From positions 1 through 64,000 of the forward strand of contig JASANC010005424.1 in the NCBI GenBank assembly GCA_030248135.1: a stretch of 64,000 bases of DNA, given 5' to 3'. Position numbers and translations under genes: made by a program. This DNA comes from Theristus sp. LFF4_11 (lineage: Eukaryota > Nematoda > Chromadorea > Monhysterida > Xyalidae). The notes beneath the pieces are model-generated. The model made no database searches, was not told where the DNA came from, and saw nothing but the letters and a program-made list of their open reading frames with translations. This document shows, piece by piece, positions 16,459-27,900 of this stretch. Numbering within the stretch: position 1 is the stretch's first letter; each line of letters begins with the position of its first letter.

Positions 16459-17383
16459 AAAATTGATCGACTTCGATCAATTTCGAGCAAAATTTTGAAA
16501 AATCCATATTTTGGAAACAGAACTGGTTGGTCTTCGCTTGGACTGAAGAAGACCGCAACTGTTTCTTGCGACGCAAGAGACAATTCGTTGTCAAATCAAA
16601 ACATAAAAACCCAATTTTCTGGCATTTTCAAAATCTATCTTCTAGCATTCAAAAAACACTCACAAATTAAAGAATAATCTGTTATTTCAGTGCTTCTTTA
16701 ATTTGGTGGTCGAAGAATCCCACTGAATCTCTCAAAAGCAAAAAATTTTGTCAAAATTTCAAAAATGGTAGTTTGTCAAAGAAAAATATCCATTTTACTG
16801 TTGTTTTGCTGAAATTCAAAATGTTGCATTCTGTTTGTCGCCAAACAATCAAACCGCTGCGTGCTAGCTGAAGTGCCGAAGAACGAACGGCCACAGGCAA
16901 ATCCAAACGGCACCACGATCACAATTGATCGACTTCGACCAATTTTAGTAAAATTTTGAAAAATCCATATTTTGGAAACAGAACTGGTTGGCCTTCGTTT
17001 AGACTGAAGAAGACCACAACTGTCTCTTGCGTCAATTCGTTGTCAAATCAAAACATAAAAAATCCAATTTTCTAGCATTTTCAAAATCTATCTTCTAGCA
17101 TTCAAAAAACATTCACAAAAACACTCACAAATTAAAGAATAATCTGTTATTTCAGTGCTTCTTTGATTTGATGGTCGAAGAATCCCACTGAATCTCTCAA
17201 AAGCGAGAAAATTTTGTCAAAATTTCAAAAATGGTAGTTTTTCAAAGAAAAACATCCATTTTGGTGTTGTTTTGGTGAAATTCGGAATGTTGCATTCTGT
17301 TTTTTGCCAAACAACTAAACCGCTGCCTGCTAGCTGAAGTGCCGAAGAACGAACGGCCACAGGCAAACAAACCCAAACGGCAC
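16459..17383. repeat. Direct duplication, two units of about 0.46 kb
   Basis: The block starting AATTGATCGACTTCGA at about 16459 is repeated at about 16923 in the same order and orientation. Shared internal landmarks include CCATATTTTGGAAACAGAAC, TGCTTCTTT-ATTTG followed by TGGTCGAAGAATCCCACTGA, and AAGTGCCGAAGAACGAACGG. Divergence is visible but modest: point changes plus an extra AAAAACACTCAC-type insertion in the second unit. No transposon termini were recognised. Confidence 0.85.
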
Positions 17384-18914
17384 ATTCGCTCGAGCGAACG
17401 TGCGCGTTCGGGACTGGAGCGTGCAGGCGACCAGGGCGGAGCAATCGCGGCCAGTCCGTTCCGGAGGGGCGACGCGACGAACGCCAGAAACAGCTTGGCA
17501 AGTGAAGTGGCTGCAATTTCGTTTCATTGCATCTGTTGTCACCCACAGCAACTTGATTCAATCCATTATTCAAAATTTCAGCTTCCAACCGAAAGTCGAA
17601 ACGCACCCAACAAGTGGCTGGCCTGTCAGAGAACTTTCTAACGACGCCACACACGACAAAGCCACCGACAAGCGAGGAGCAACGTGCCCCCGGTTCGGAC
17701 GTCAAACAAGCCGCATATCAGCCAGGTTAATAGTGGGTTTTGAGGGTGGTTTGCTGAATTTTCCTCGATAGGAGGTTTGTGATGATCAAAAACCTCGATG
17801 TATGGATGCACTGGCTGCTGATTGGTTGTTTACACACCAGCAGGATTCAATGCAATGCGAGTGCAGTGCAGCCAATCTACCATGCTAGAAAAAACCAGCG
17901 TGTCTTGGAACGGTGGGAGGGTCTCTCTTGTGTTTTTTTATGGTGTTCAGTCTGGTTTTGGTCGTTCGACCATTTTTCAGCTGCCCTTTCTCGTTCGTTT
18001 ACAGCCCGCCCTGTTGCGTCATTATCCATCCGTCATCCCCTTGCCTTAGCACCAACCAATCAACTCCTTGCCGTCGACGCGCAGACGCCTTGGACGAGAT
18101 CTCTGCTGCCAGCTTCATCCCGGCCCGAACGTTGCAACAAAATGCACCCCAAAAACACCCGAAACGAGTTATCCCCATTCACCACGTTGCGCGACTTTGA
18201 AAACCAAGTAAAAATTTGTATATTGATAGTTCAGTTTTTTTTGTGATATGCTGTGTTTTGTGATCTTGGTTTGTGTGACTCGTGAATGGTTTTCCTGTCG
18301 GGCCGGGCCGGGTCGGGATGAGCAGCACAACGGAGTGCACGCATGGGTCTCGTTGTCCACTACGCCATCACCCGTTGCAAACGACAACGCACAGCTGCCA
18401 GTTCCAGTTGATCAAAACCCGGAACGCCACGGCGATTGTGACTGGTTGGTTACGAAAAAGTATTTTCAGGTCGTTAAGACGTTCATTTGCAAACAGAGTG
18501 TGTGCTTTTTTTCGTGTGTGTGCTATAATCTGCTTGTCAATCAAATTTGGTCGAGTAGGGTTGTTTCGGTGTTTATGATTGTTGTCCTGGTTCGGTTCTT
18601 GTTTTGAATGTTTTGCAAAAAATGTTTCGCAGACTGCATGCATCTTTTACTTTTTTTCGTTTTTTGTTTTCGACTAGAGAACGAAATTTAAGTGAAAATT
18701 CCCATTTTTTATAATTCAGAAAATTCGAAATGCTGGAGAAAAATGTGAAGGTTGACCAAAATAGGTGCATTCAAACCGCGCTGACGCGTAGAGTTCGGAT
18801 TTTGCATTTTTATACAGACAAATTCAATTATTTTGAATATTATTATAACTCCGCTTTGAAAAAACTGTTCGGTTCGCGCTGTGTGCTTCACTCTGAGTAC
18901 CATCTCTGAGCGAA
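17384..18914. other. 5' region upstream of the class II PI3K gene
   Basis: Several short open frames occur, but none resembles a known protein or joins to splice sites convincingly. Two CCAAT-type words (TGATTGGTTG near 17818, ACCAATCAAC near 18053) are present. The promoter and any 5' UTR exon of the kinase gene probably lie here. This is inferred from position only. Confidence 0.35.
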
Positions 18915-21900
18915 ATGAACGATCCATTAGCAAACAGTGGAGTTGCAATGGACGGAGAAGATGAGTTGAGCGAGCGCGAGAGGCGCGACATTCAAGAGGC
19001 ACTGGAACTGTCAAAGTTGAGCTTCCAGCAAGAAGAACAGTGGCGCAGGCAACACGCAGCCAGTTACAGTCACACTGACAGTGTTCAAGCACAAAACACT
19101 GACATGGACGCAAATGGCAACCAGACAGTCGTGCGACGCCGCACTTCTCCGCCGGATGTTCACCATATTCACAGGTACATCACGAACGAGGTCAATCAAC
19201 GCTTTCCACTGATAAAATCACGTAGTTTTATGGTTCCGCTTAACCGTTCACGGACAAAACTGCATTGTACACCAACGTGCTCAATTAAAAGGAGTTCGTG
19301 TCTTCGTGCGCGTGGCGTGAGTAGTTTTTCATTCTTTTGCTCGGTTTATTGATCATTATTTTTATTCAGATCGCAGACGATGCCATTGTGCACGACGTCA
19401 AAAACGCACGAAACAGACGAACAGCAACTGATAGACTTCCGATCACCGGCTTTGGTGGAACGAGAGAAGAAAGTGAACGAGGTGAAGAAATTGTGCGAAC
19501 AACTGTCGACTGGTGTTTTACAAACACTGAAACGCAGCACATCGAAACAGGACCCGCAACCATCCGCGCTCCAGTCTCCACAAATGGCAGTTTCAAATAA
19601 TTTTCTGAGTGCAAGCAACCAACCAATGGTCTCCGTGCTGCCCATGATGTTTGATCAGATCTATCCGAAACTGGGTGCCGGCAACTTTGCAACTGCGCCG
19701 TTCACGTAAGCGTTTCTTATGAGCTGTGAATGAAATCATAAAATGAAGAGATTTTTTGTTTATATTTTAGAATTTTCTGCTTTCAGAAGCTTGTGTGGTC
19801 TAAGCCGAGCCTGTGCTGTTCTATCCTTTCTTGTTTATTGATTTCGAAAGAATGTTCCAAATAGTTTTATTCTGGCTCCTGAACTTTACAATTTGTTGCA
19901 TTTGGTGGGCGTGGTTTTATTGTCATGCTTTGTTATACCAAGGCTCTTTGTTACACAGTCTTCAGAATGTGAGATGAATCAGTCCTACTCCTAACTGTCA
20001 CGTAAGCAGTTGCAGCGTGCTAAAAATAGTCGAAGCATTCACCAATGTTTTATCAGCAACTTTTCACAAATCTGTCTGTGCATTTTCAGCGAGCCACCCC
20101 GACCACATGCATGTTCGTCTGCGTTCGTGGTTCCGTTTCGTCCGTCGAATTACAAGCACGTCGACGGCAACCTCATTGATCTGGGCCCGTCGTCGCATGA
20201 GCCCGGTGATAATAATGTCGTCGCTCAGTTCGACCCACTATATCCGCGACTAGACCCTCAACCAAACAATGCGTCTGCCGGTAGTGAGTGGCAACTGTAG
20301 ACTAGACAAACTGTAGAAATGGCAGTTGGTGCAATCGGCATGCTGATTGGCTGCATCGAGCTGGTTCGACCACTGAGTGCAGTTCAGAAGCAGCCAATCA
20401 TCGCTGTTTGCATATGATTTACAGTTCAGCTGTAGTTTGGCACACGTTGTAACTGCTGCTCCGATCACCCAGAGCACTGGATTGCGCAGTTGCGTTCATT
20501 TCAATCAGCTTTGTCAGTGGTTGGCAGTGTGTTCGTGTCTCTGCCCAGTCGATTTCCTTTCGCGTGTGTGTTTTTCAGTTGAGCACAGCGCCAGTGGCGG
20601 CACACGCGACGCAGAGCAAGCTGCCGTGAGGATGCGTCTGCAGCGACGTGCGTCATCGACGTTCTACGTGGGCACGCCTGAGCATGAGGCCAAGTGCAAG
20701 AGCACACTGCCACCACCACGACCACCGCCACCCAAGCCACCGCGGCGCAACGCACCGCAGCAACGCAACAGCAGCCAACAGCCGCGCGAACACCGTGCTG
20801 AATCCACGCGTAGTCTGTCGGTTCCATACGCAACGAATCACGCAACAGCCGGCAGTCTGCTCGCAGCGCAGCACGACAAACAGCACCAGTGGCAACGGTT
20901 CTCTGGCTGCGAACAAGCGCAGAAGGGCACAGAGGAGACGGCCATTGACGATTGCTGTGCGCATGCGACGCCAACAACAAGCGAACAGCGGCCGCTTGAG
21001 CACGCTGAGTACGCATTCGAACTGGTGGACCGTGAGCCGGCCATGATGAAACAGGTTACAGCTATCAGTGCCGTTGAAACTTATTTGTCACGGGAATACC
21101 GTACAATGTGTTTTTGTGTGGTACCGTTTGTTTTTGTCAGCCTCAGCTTAGCCCGCCGCGTTTCAGATCCGTCGTGCACGCGTATCGCTAGTGGATCGTT
21201 TGCAGCGCTTGCAAGCGTCCGACAATCGACCCCGCTGGGCGTCGTCAGTGATCCTCAGTCGTACGGTGTCGTCGCGGCGGCCTGCGTGTCGCTTAAAATC
21301 AGTGAAAGTGATCGTGTCAATGCCTGACATCGGCTCACGGTTGCCACCGGCCTCACTGACGTTCACATGCGACCCACTCTGCTGCACGCAACTCGTCATG
21401 GACCAGGCATTGGATGCGATGAACGAACAACACCCGGACGCAATGGCACGCGGCCACATCGGCGGGGATGTGCACGGCAGCTATGTGCTCAAGGTGCGTT
21501 GCTTCGGTTGCACTGATCGATTTCAGGTTGTTTTGGTCAGACGCTTTCGACTGACCGAGGTTTTAAAAAACCCGTTTGAGCTGAGTTTTTTAAGCGAGAC
21601 ACGTCTCACCTGTAGGGATGGATCCGGCAAATTTGCCGGAATCCGGGCCGGATCCGGCAAAAGCCCATTCCGGCCGGGCCGGATCCGGCAAAAATTGCCG
21701 GAATCCGGACCGGAATGGCCTTTTTATGTCTAAAAACATCTACGCACATTTCGTCGCTTCTTCATCACATTTTCAGCATAAAACAGCACTGACAGAAACA
21801 AAGTCAGCAAGACACAGCACGTGAACCAACCAAAAATTACAACAACAACAATTGACAAAATTCACATCGCATGGGGATAATCAAGTGCTGGCAACACTCC

Positions 21901-24900
21901 ATTCAGAAACATGACCTTTTCGGCGTTCTGAGTTGACAGACAAGATCGGCTGTACACAAACACCTGCTTGGCTTCAGAGAACATTCGTTCGCTTGCCACG
22001 CTTGTTGGTAGCGGTGCCAGGTATCTGCGCGCGATTGACGATAGTTTGGGGTATTTAGACGAGTTCAGCCCGCCAAAAGTCTAGCATTAGATTGCTTTTG
22101 TCCGGTTCGTCGATAAAATCATCCGACTCGTACATATTCATTTCGCCGCGTAGTTCGTCTTCGAGACTGGATTCGCCTGACGGGTTGCGCGGTCGCGCAG
22201 CGTGAAACTCGATGCCTCCGTAGAGGCCAGTCGATTTCTTTTTTGGTTCGGGCTCGCGTTCACTTTCGTCACCGTCGTTGTTCGCGATCTCGGATGTATC
22301 GTCGCAGTTTGTGGGCGTCTCCGGTCGTTTCAAGATTTTCTTTGCAATGTGAAGTAGTTCACAACGAATCGCGCCTTCATTTTCGAAGACGACTGCAGTA
22401 TTCTTGAATCGCGGATCAATGTACGTGGCCATGATGTTGGATTCTATGTGGAAACGCGCACGGAAGGTGTGTCGATGCTGGTCAGCAGCGTTTTTTTCGT
22501 CGTACCAATGCCACTCGCATCGACTTGTTGGATTCGCTGCTTCAGTGCGCAAACGGCGGGCAACACCATTGAAATGGATTCGTCGTCTCATGGATTGGTC
22601 GTTGGGAGGGTTTATCGGGTTTTAGGGAATCACGGCACCCCCGCACACCCACGGTAACACACGTCGCTAAAATCGCTGGTGTTCTGGGGCTCACAAAAAA
22701 GCAACTGTTTGACAGCTAACTGAATATGACCAACGAACCAATTTCAAAAAAAACCTGCTATTGTTCATAAACAACGTCGGCCAAAAGCTGGCAGCCACGT
22801 TTTTTGAAGTGGACGATGCTGCACATAAGTGTAGCACTCAAGACAAAAGCAGTGAACCATTTACCATTGAACAGAACACTAAACTAAAAAAACGCTCACT
22901 GATCACATGTCAAATGCACAACAACAAAACCAACAAAGCACGGAAACAAATTTGTCAAACCATTGAACAGCTCTGAAACGGAGGAATCAACTGGTTAATT
23001 CGCGGGTCTCGGCCATTCCGGCCGGATCCGGCCGGATCCGGCAAAATTGCGCCGGAATCCGGACCGGATCCGGATCCAATTTTAGGCGCCGGAATCCGGA
23101 ATCCGGACCGGAACCGGCTCCATCCCTACTCACCTGAGTCCCCCCGAATCCTATGCAGCGAATCAGTGCATGCACACCGGTTGGTGGTAGTTTTTCTGAT
23201 TGTCAATCGGATTGCCCCTTTTCCAGGCGTACGGTTTCGACGAATACTTTCTGCCAAATGTGAGCCTTGACCGGTACACGTACCTGCACGAGTGTCTGGT
23301 CAATGACACTGATCCTCGGTTGGAACTCAGTAAAATACCGCAGGTACATCGGTTTTTTTTATCATTTTGGAACTTGATGTTGTTTTCTTGTTAACTCAAA
23401 CTTCATGTTTAGGCTGACGAAACACCATTCGCATTGAACGATGCAGACGTGGCCGAGAGAGGTTACACGTACTGCGGTGCAGCGACAAAAGAGCAGATGC
23501 GCTTAGCGCTCAATTATTTACACGACGAAATGGCTAAACTAAGACGACACGGTATATGCATATGCACATCTTCAATTTATACGTGTATTATGCACCCGTC
23601 AATTTCACGGATAATCAATCATTCACGGTGGTTTTGTTTTCAACGTTGCAGAGGCAAAAGCGAAGAGTGTGCTACAGATGGTAAAATTGGTCTGCCAACA
23701 GTGTCACAACGTGGAGCCGATCGAGTTGATCGACGCGCTCAAATCGTATCAGGCAGCCGCTGAGACGCAGCAAGCAACCACCTCCGATTTGCTGTGCGCG
23801 TTGTTTGCTTTTTTGCTGATGTGTTTATACTGTGTGCCGTGCGCATTTGATAACACGACTGACAAACGATTCATTTTATAGCCTGAAAATTTGCAGCTCA
23901 AGAGCAGAGTGCCGCTTACTCGAGTGCGTTGGTGAACTGATTCGCTCGTACGTACGTTCAAGCGATGCCGACTGGGACTATCGCGCCGTCGCGGACGGCC
24001 GGCCGCAAACGACCGTGACGCAAGTGACCCGCGAAATTTGCAACATCGAGCAGAACGTCTCGGTGACTGTGAAGTCCATCCACAATGTGCCTGCATCTTG
24101 GAGATATAAGTAAGGACAGCGCTTTACGAGTGAATGGACTAGCCCGGAATTGAGTTAGTTACAAAATTTTCAAATTCTGCACAACGAGCATCGTTACAGT
24201 TACGACGACTACACGGTGATTTGTTCGTTGTTCCACGGACCTTGTGATCTCTGTGACGCCGCACAGGCGACAGCGCAACCGATTCAACGCTATTTCAACG
24301 AGTTTCTGCCCTTTGAAGCGGAAGTAAGTCGCGATAATAAACCATACCTCTAACCAGACGCGATACAGCTCACTTTGAAATGCGGTCGTTTCTGCCGACC
24401 GTGTACTTGCTGGCGTGTGCAAGGCGTCAACACGATCTGCTGTGTCGCATTACTTGCAGCTGAGCCTTGACGTGCCGCTGTGCGTTGTGCCGCGCGACGC
24501 CCGCCTGTGTTTCCTGGTGTGCGCACGCCGCAAATGGGACCAACCGACGGCGCAGAGCTCGCAGACGGACAGCAGCGTGCAACGTCGCCATCACCACGAA
24601 CGCCTTGCGTGGGCGTCGTTGGCGTTGTTCCACTATGACCAGTGCGTTCACGGATCCGTTGTTGCGTTGCGTGTTGTTCGTGTCTGGTGCCATCTAATGC
24701 GCACGCTGCACGCAGGCAACTCTGCCAAGGAATGATGTTGCTGCCACTGACGACGGCCGATGTTGGCAACGTTGAGCAGCAGCAGCCGTGGGGACGCCGC
24801 GCGACGCTCTCCAGTTTGGCCGCCAATAAAGTCTGCGTGTATGCATTGTTTCAGCGTTTCCATTCCCCTTGAATACACAATGCGGCCATTCATGTGTCAT

Positions 24901-27900
24901 GCTTTTCATGGCAGGCGTTCCCAGATCCGGTGCTGTGTGTCAGTGTGCGCGAGTTTGGCGCAATCGTGCGCTTTCCGGACGAGGCTGACCTGGAGAGCGT
25001 GCTGGAGAGTGGTGCGCCGACTGCCGCTGACTGCTGCGCACAGCCGGGCGCCTCGCCGCCTCGTCCGCGGCAACGGCTGTCGCGACGATTCGAGTCGCTC
25101 GACTACGACACGCAGCACAATCTGATCGACGTCATCGAGGGGCAGCTCTTGAACGAGTACGCTCGGGTGCACTGCAATGCTGTCGTTCGCATGTGGTGTT
25201 CCCTGTAAACTCATGTAGTCATTCAGTACACTCGCAACCGTAGATCGTAGGTGATTAGCTGATTGGCTGCCTTTGACTCACAGTCACTGATTGATTGCTG
25301 TAGCCAATCAGCGAGTCACAGATGCAATCATGCAAAAAAATAGAATGCACAAATTTTGTTATTCATTTTGATTGTACCTTGCCTTCTGTAATTCTTTCTT
25401 GTGCGCACATGTCATCGTCGCAATTTGCAGTCTTGACCCGGACACGAAAGAGACCCTGTGGCAGACACGCGACTACCTCCACGACTACCCGAGTGTCCTG
25501 CCGTGGGTGTTGCTGTCGTCGCCGTCTTGGGACTTTGCGTCGCTCACGAATATTCTGCGTCTGCTACAGCAACACACGCACGTTGATCCGTCGGAACTGA
25601 ACTCCGCCAAATCCGTTGACTACCAACTCGCACTGCAACTGCTGCAACCGCGGTGAGCTGGGGCAGCTTTGCCTTGCGTTGGATTTTTTGGATAGCTGTT
25701 GAGTGGCCTGGCTATTCGAAACAAATGAACGAAGTCGTATGATTGGTTTTCGACACTTCGCCTTGTGGCCCGCCCAACCTCAGACGCAGAAGAGGAATGG
25801 CCTCATCAGTGATATGCCGCTGTCCAGTTTCCTGGCAAGCCTAACAGGCAATGCCCATGAGTACAGTAAATAAACAGAATCGCAGCTTCATGTTGTTGCA
25901 ATTTGTCGATCAGTTTGTGTTGAATGTTTCTTTGTTTCAGTTTCGCCAACTGGCTCGTGCGCGACTGGGCGGTGCGCCAGATTGCTGCCGATGCGGACAC
26001 GTGCACGCTGTGCGACCTGCTGCCTCAGTTGGTCGAGGCGTTGCGCTACGAGACCGAGGAGCTGTCGTCGTTGGCGTTGTTGCTCTTGGAGACGGCCGCT
26101 ATGGACAGACGATTCGCCTATCAGCTGTGGTAGTAAGTTGCATGCGGCGCAGTGCTTGGCTGCCGGGCGGCATACGATGCAACGTTCGCACAAATATTAT
26201 TCGTGAAATATCTTCCAGAAAGAAAATTGTTTTTCATTGCCACCTCAGTAGTACGTGATCGACGGTCCCCGTAAAAGCCTGAGCGAACTGAAGAGACAAA
26301 GCTCAAATTCACCATTCAGCGAACTTGAACAACGAGTGCAACTGCAAGAAGCTCGTGTCTCGCCGTTAGCAGCCGTGAAATCGCGTTGCTTGCCGTGTCG
26401 TTTCGGCGTGGTGCAAGCGGAGTTGCAGCGACTGCTGTCCACCACTGATTTCCTGGAACAGATCGAACGACAGAGGCAACTACTGGCATGGCTCGATGGA
26501 GCTGCCGTCAAAAATATACCGGGTGGTCATGACGGCAAGCAGGTTGGCTATTATAATAAATTCTTTGATATATATAAATATAAATATAAATAAATAAATA
26601 TAATAACAAATAAAAAATATAAAAAAGTCTTTGAATGAAGACTAGACAGTGCACTATTGGTAATGTTGCACAGTCACAAACACACACACATACGCGCATT
26701 TGTTGGACACGTGCGCATACGTATTAGTATTGTTCGTGTTTATTCAGGCGCTTGTATTGTGGTTGTGCATGCACTGCAACATGGAAGTGCACTGTTTTGA
26801 GACTTGAACTTACACAATGTTATAATATCTGATAGCTAGTGCGTTGGATGCAGTTCATTCGTTTCCACTTTCTGTTAATCGCAGCGGTGTTGCGTTTTGC
26901 GTTTGCACGAGTTTCGTTTCCAGAAACACCTGCGTCACCAGCTGAGTCGCCTCGATGCGCTGCTGCTCTCGACGCACATTCGTCTGCCGCTGCGTGTTGG
27001 TTTTGTTGCGGCCGGTGTCGACGTTGACCGATGCAGCTATTTTCAATCGTTGACGTGTCCTGTGAAAGTGATCATGAAAAGCGTTTCCACCGAAATGGGC
27101 GTTATCTACAAGGTTTACTTGCTAGCTTTCGAAACTGCAATTCTGTTCATCACGTTTCAAACGTCGGGCTCACCACTTCAAGTAGCGAGGAGTGGTGATT
27201 TAGTGTACTGGAGAACAGCGGACGTTACAGGGAAAAGATCATATTATTTAGGAGATCACACATAATTACAGCTAGATAATTACAATAACAGCCATCATTT
27301 TAACTTTTTTGTGAAAATCAATTCTAAAACGTTGTTACCAGATCGGTGACGATCTTCGCAAGGACTGTCTTGTGCTTCAATTGGTCAGTTTGATGAACGA
27401 CATTTGGCTCGACAACGGACTCGACCTGAAGATGATCATATTCAATTGTCTCCCAACCGGACCCGATCGTGGTTTGATGCCTTTTTTAATTTGTAGGCTC
27501 CAGTTGATTTCAAAGCAGCAACCCTGGGGTACCGAATTCCTGTGAGTGTATGAAGGGCTGAGCGTTCTCTTGTGAGCCACTGTCAATCAATGGCCGGTTT
27601 TGTTTGTCCGTTTCTGACGTATTTCCAAAGTGAGCCTGATTGAGCCGAGCATTTGAGGCATGATCGAGCTGGTGCGTCACTGTGACACGCTGCTGAGCAT
27701 CCAGCGCGACGCCGGCGGCACCACCGGCTGCTTTCGCTCGTCAGGCATCCTCGACTGGCTCAAGAAACACAACGAAGACCCGTTGCTCTATTCGAAGGTT
27801 GCTGTGGTGCATTCGATTGCAAACACTGTTCAGTTCAGTTTTATTTGTTAGCGCGCAGACAGCATGCCCAATGGTGCACCGTGGACACCATGATGGCTCT

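Noticed and set aside
20501..21016. Long minus-strand frames opposite the PI3K proline-rich exon
   Set aside because: They are antisense shadows of a well-supported coding exon with biased codons.
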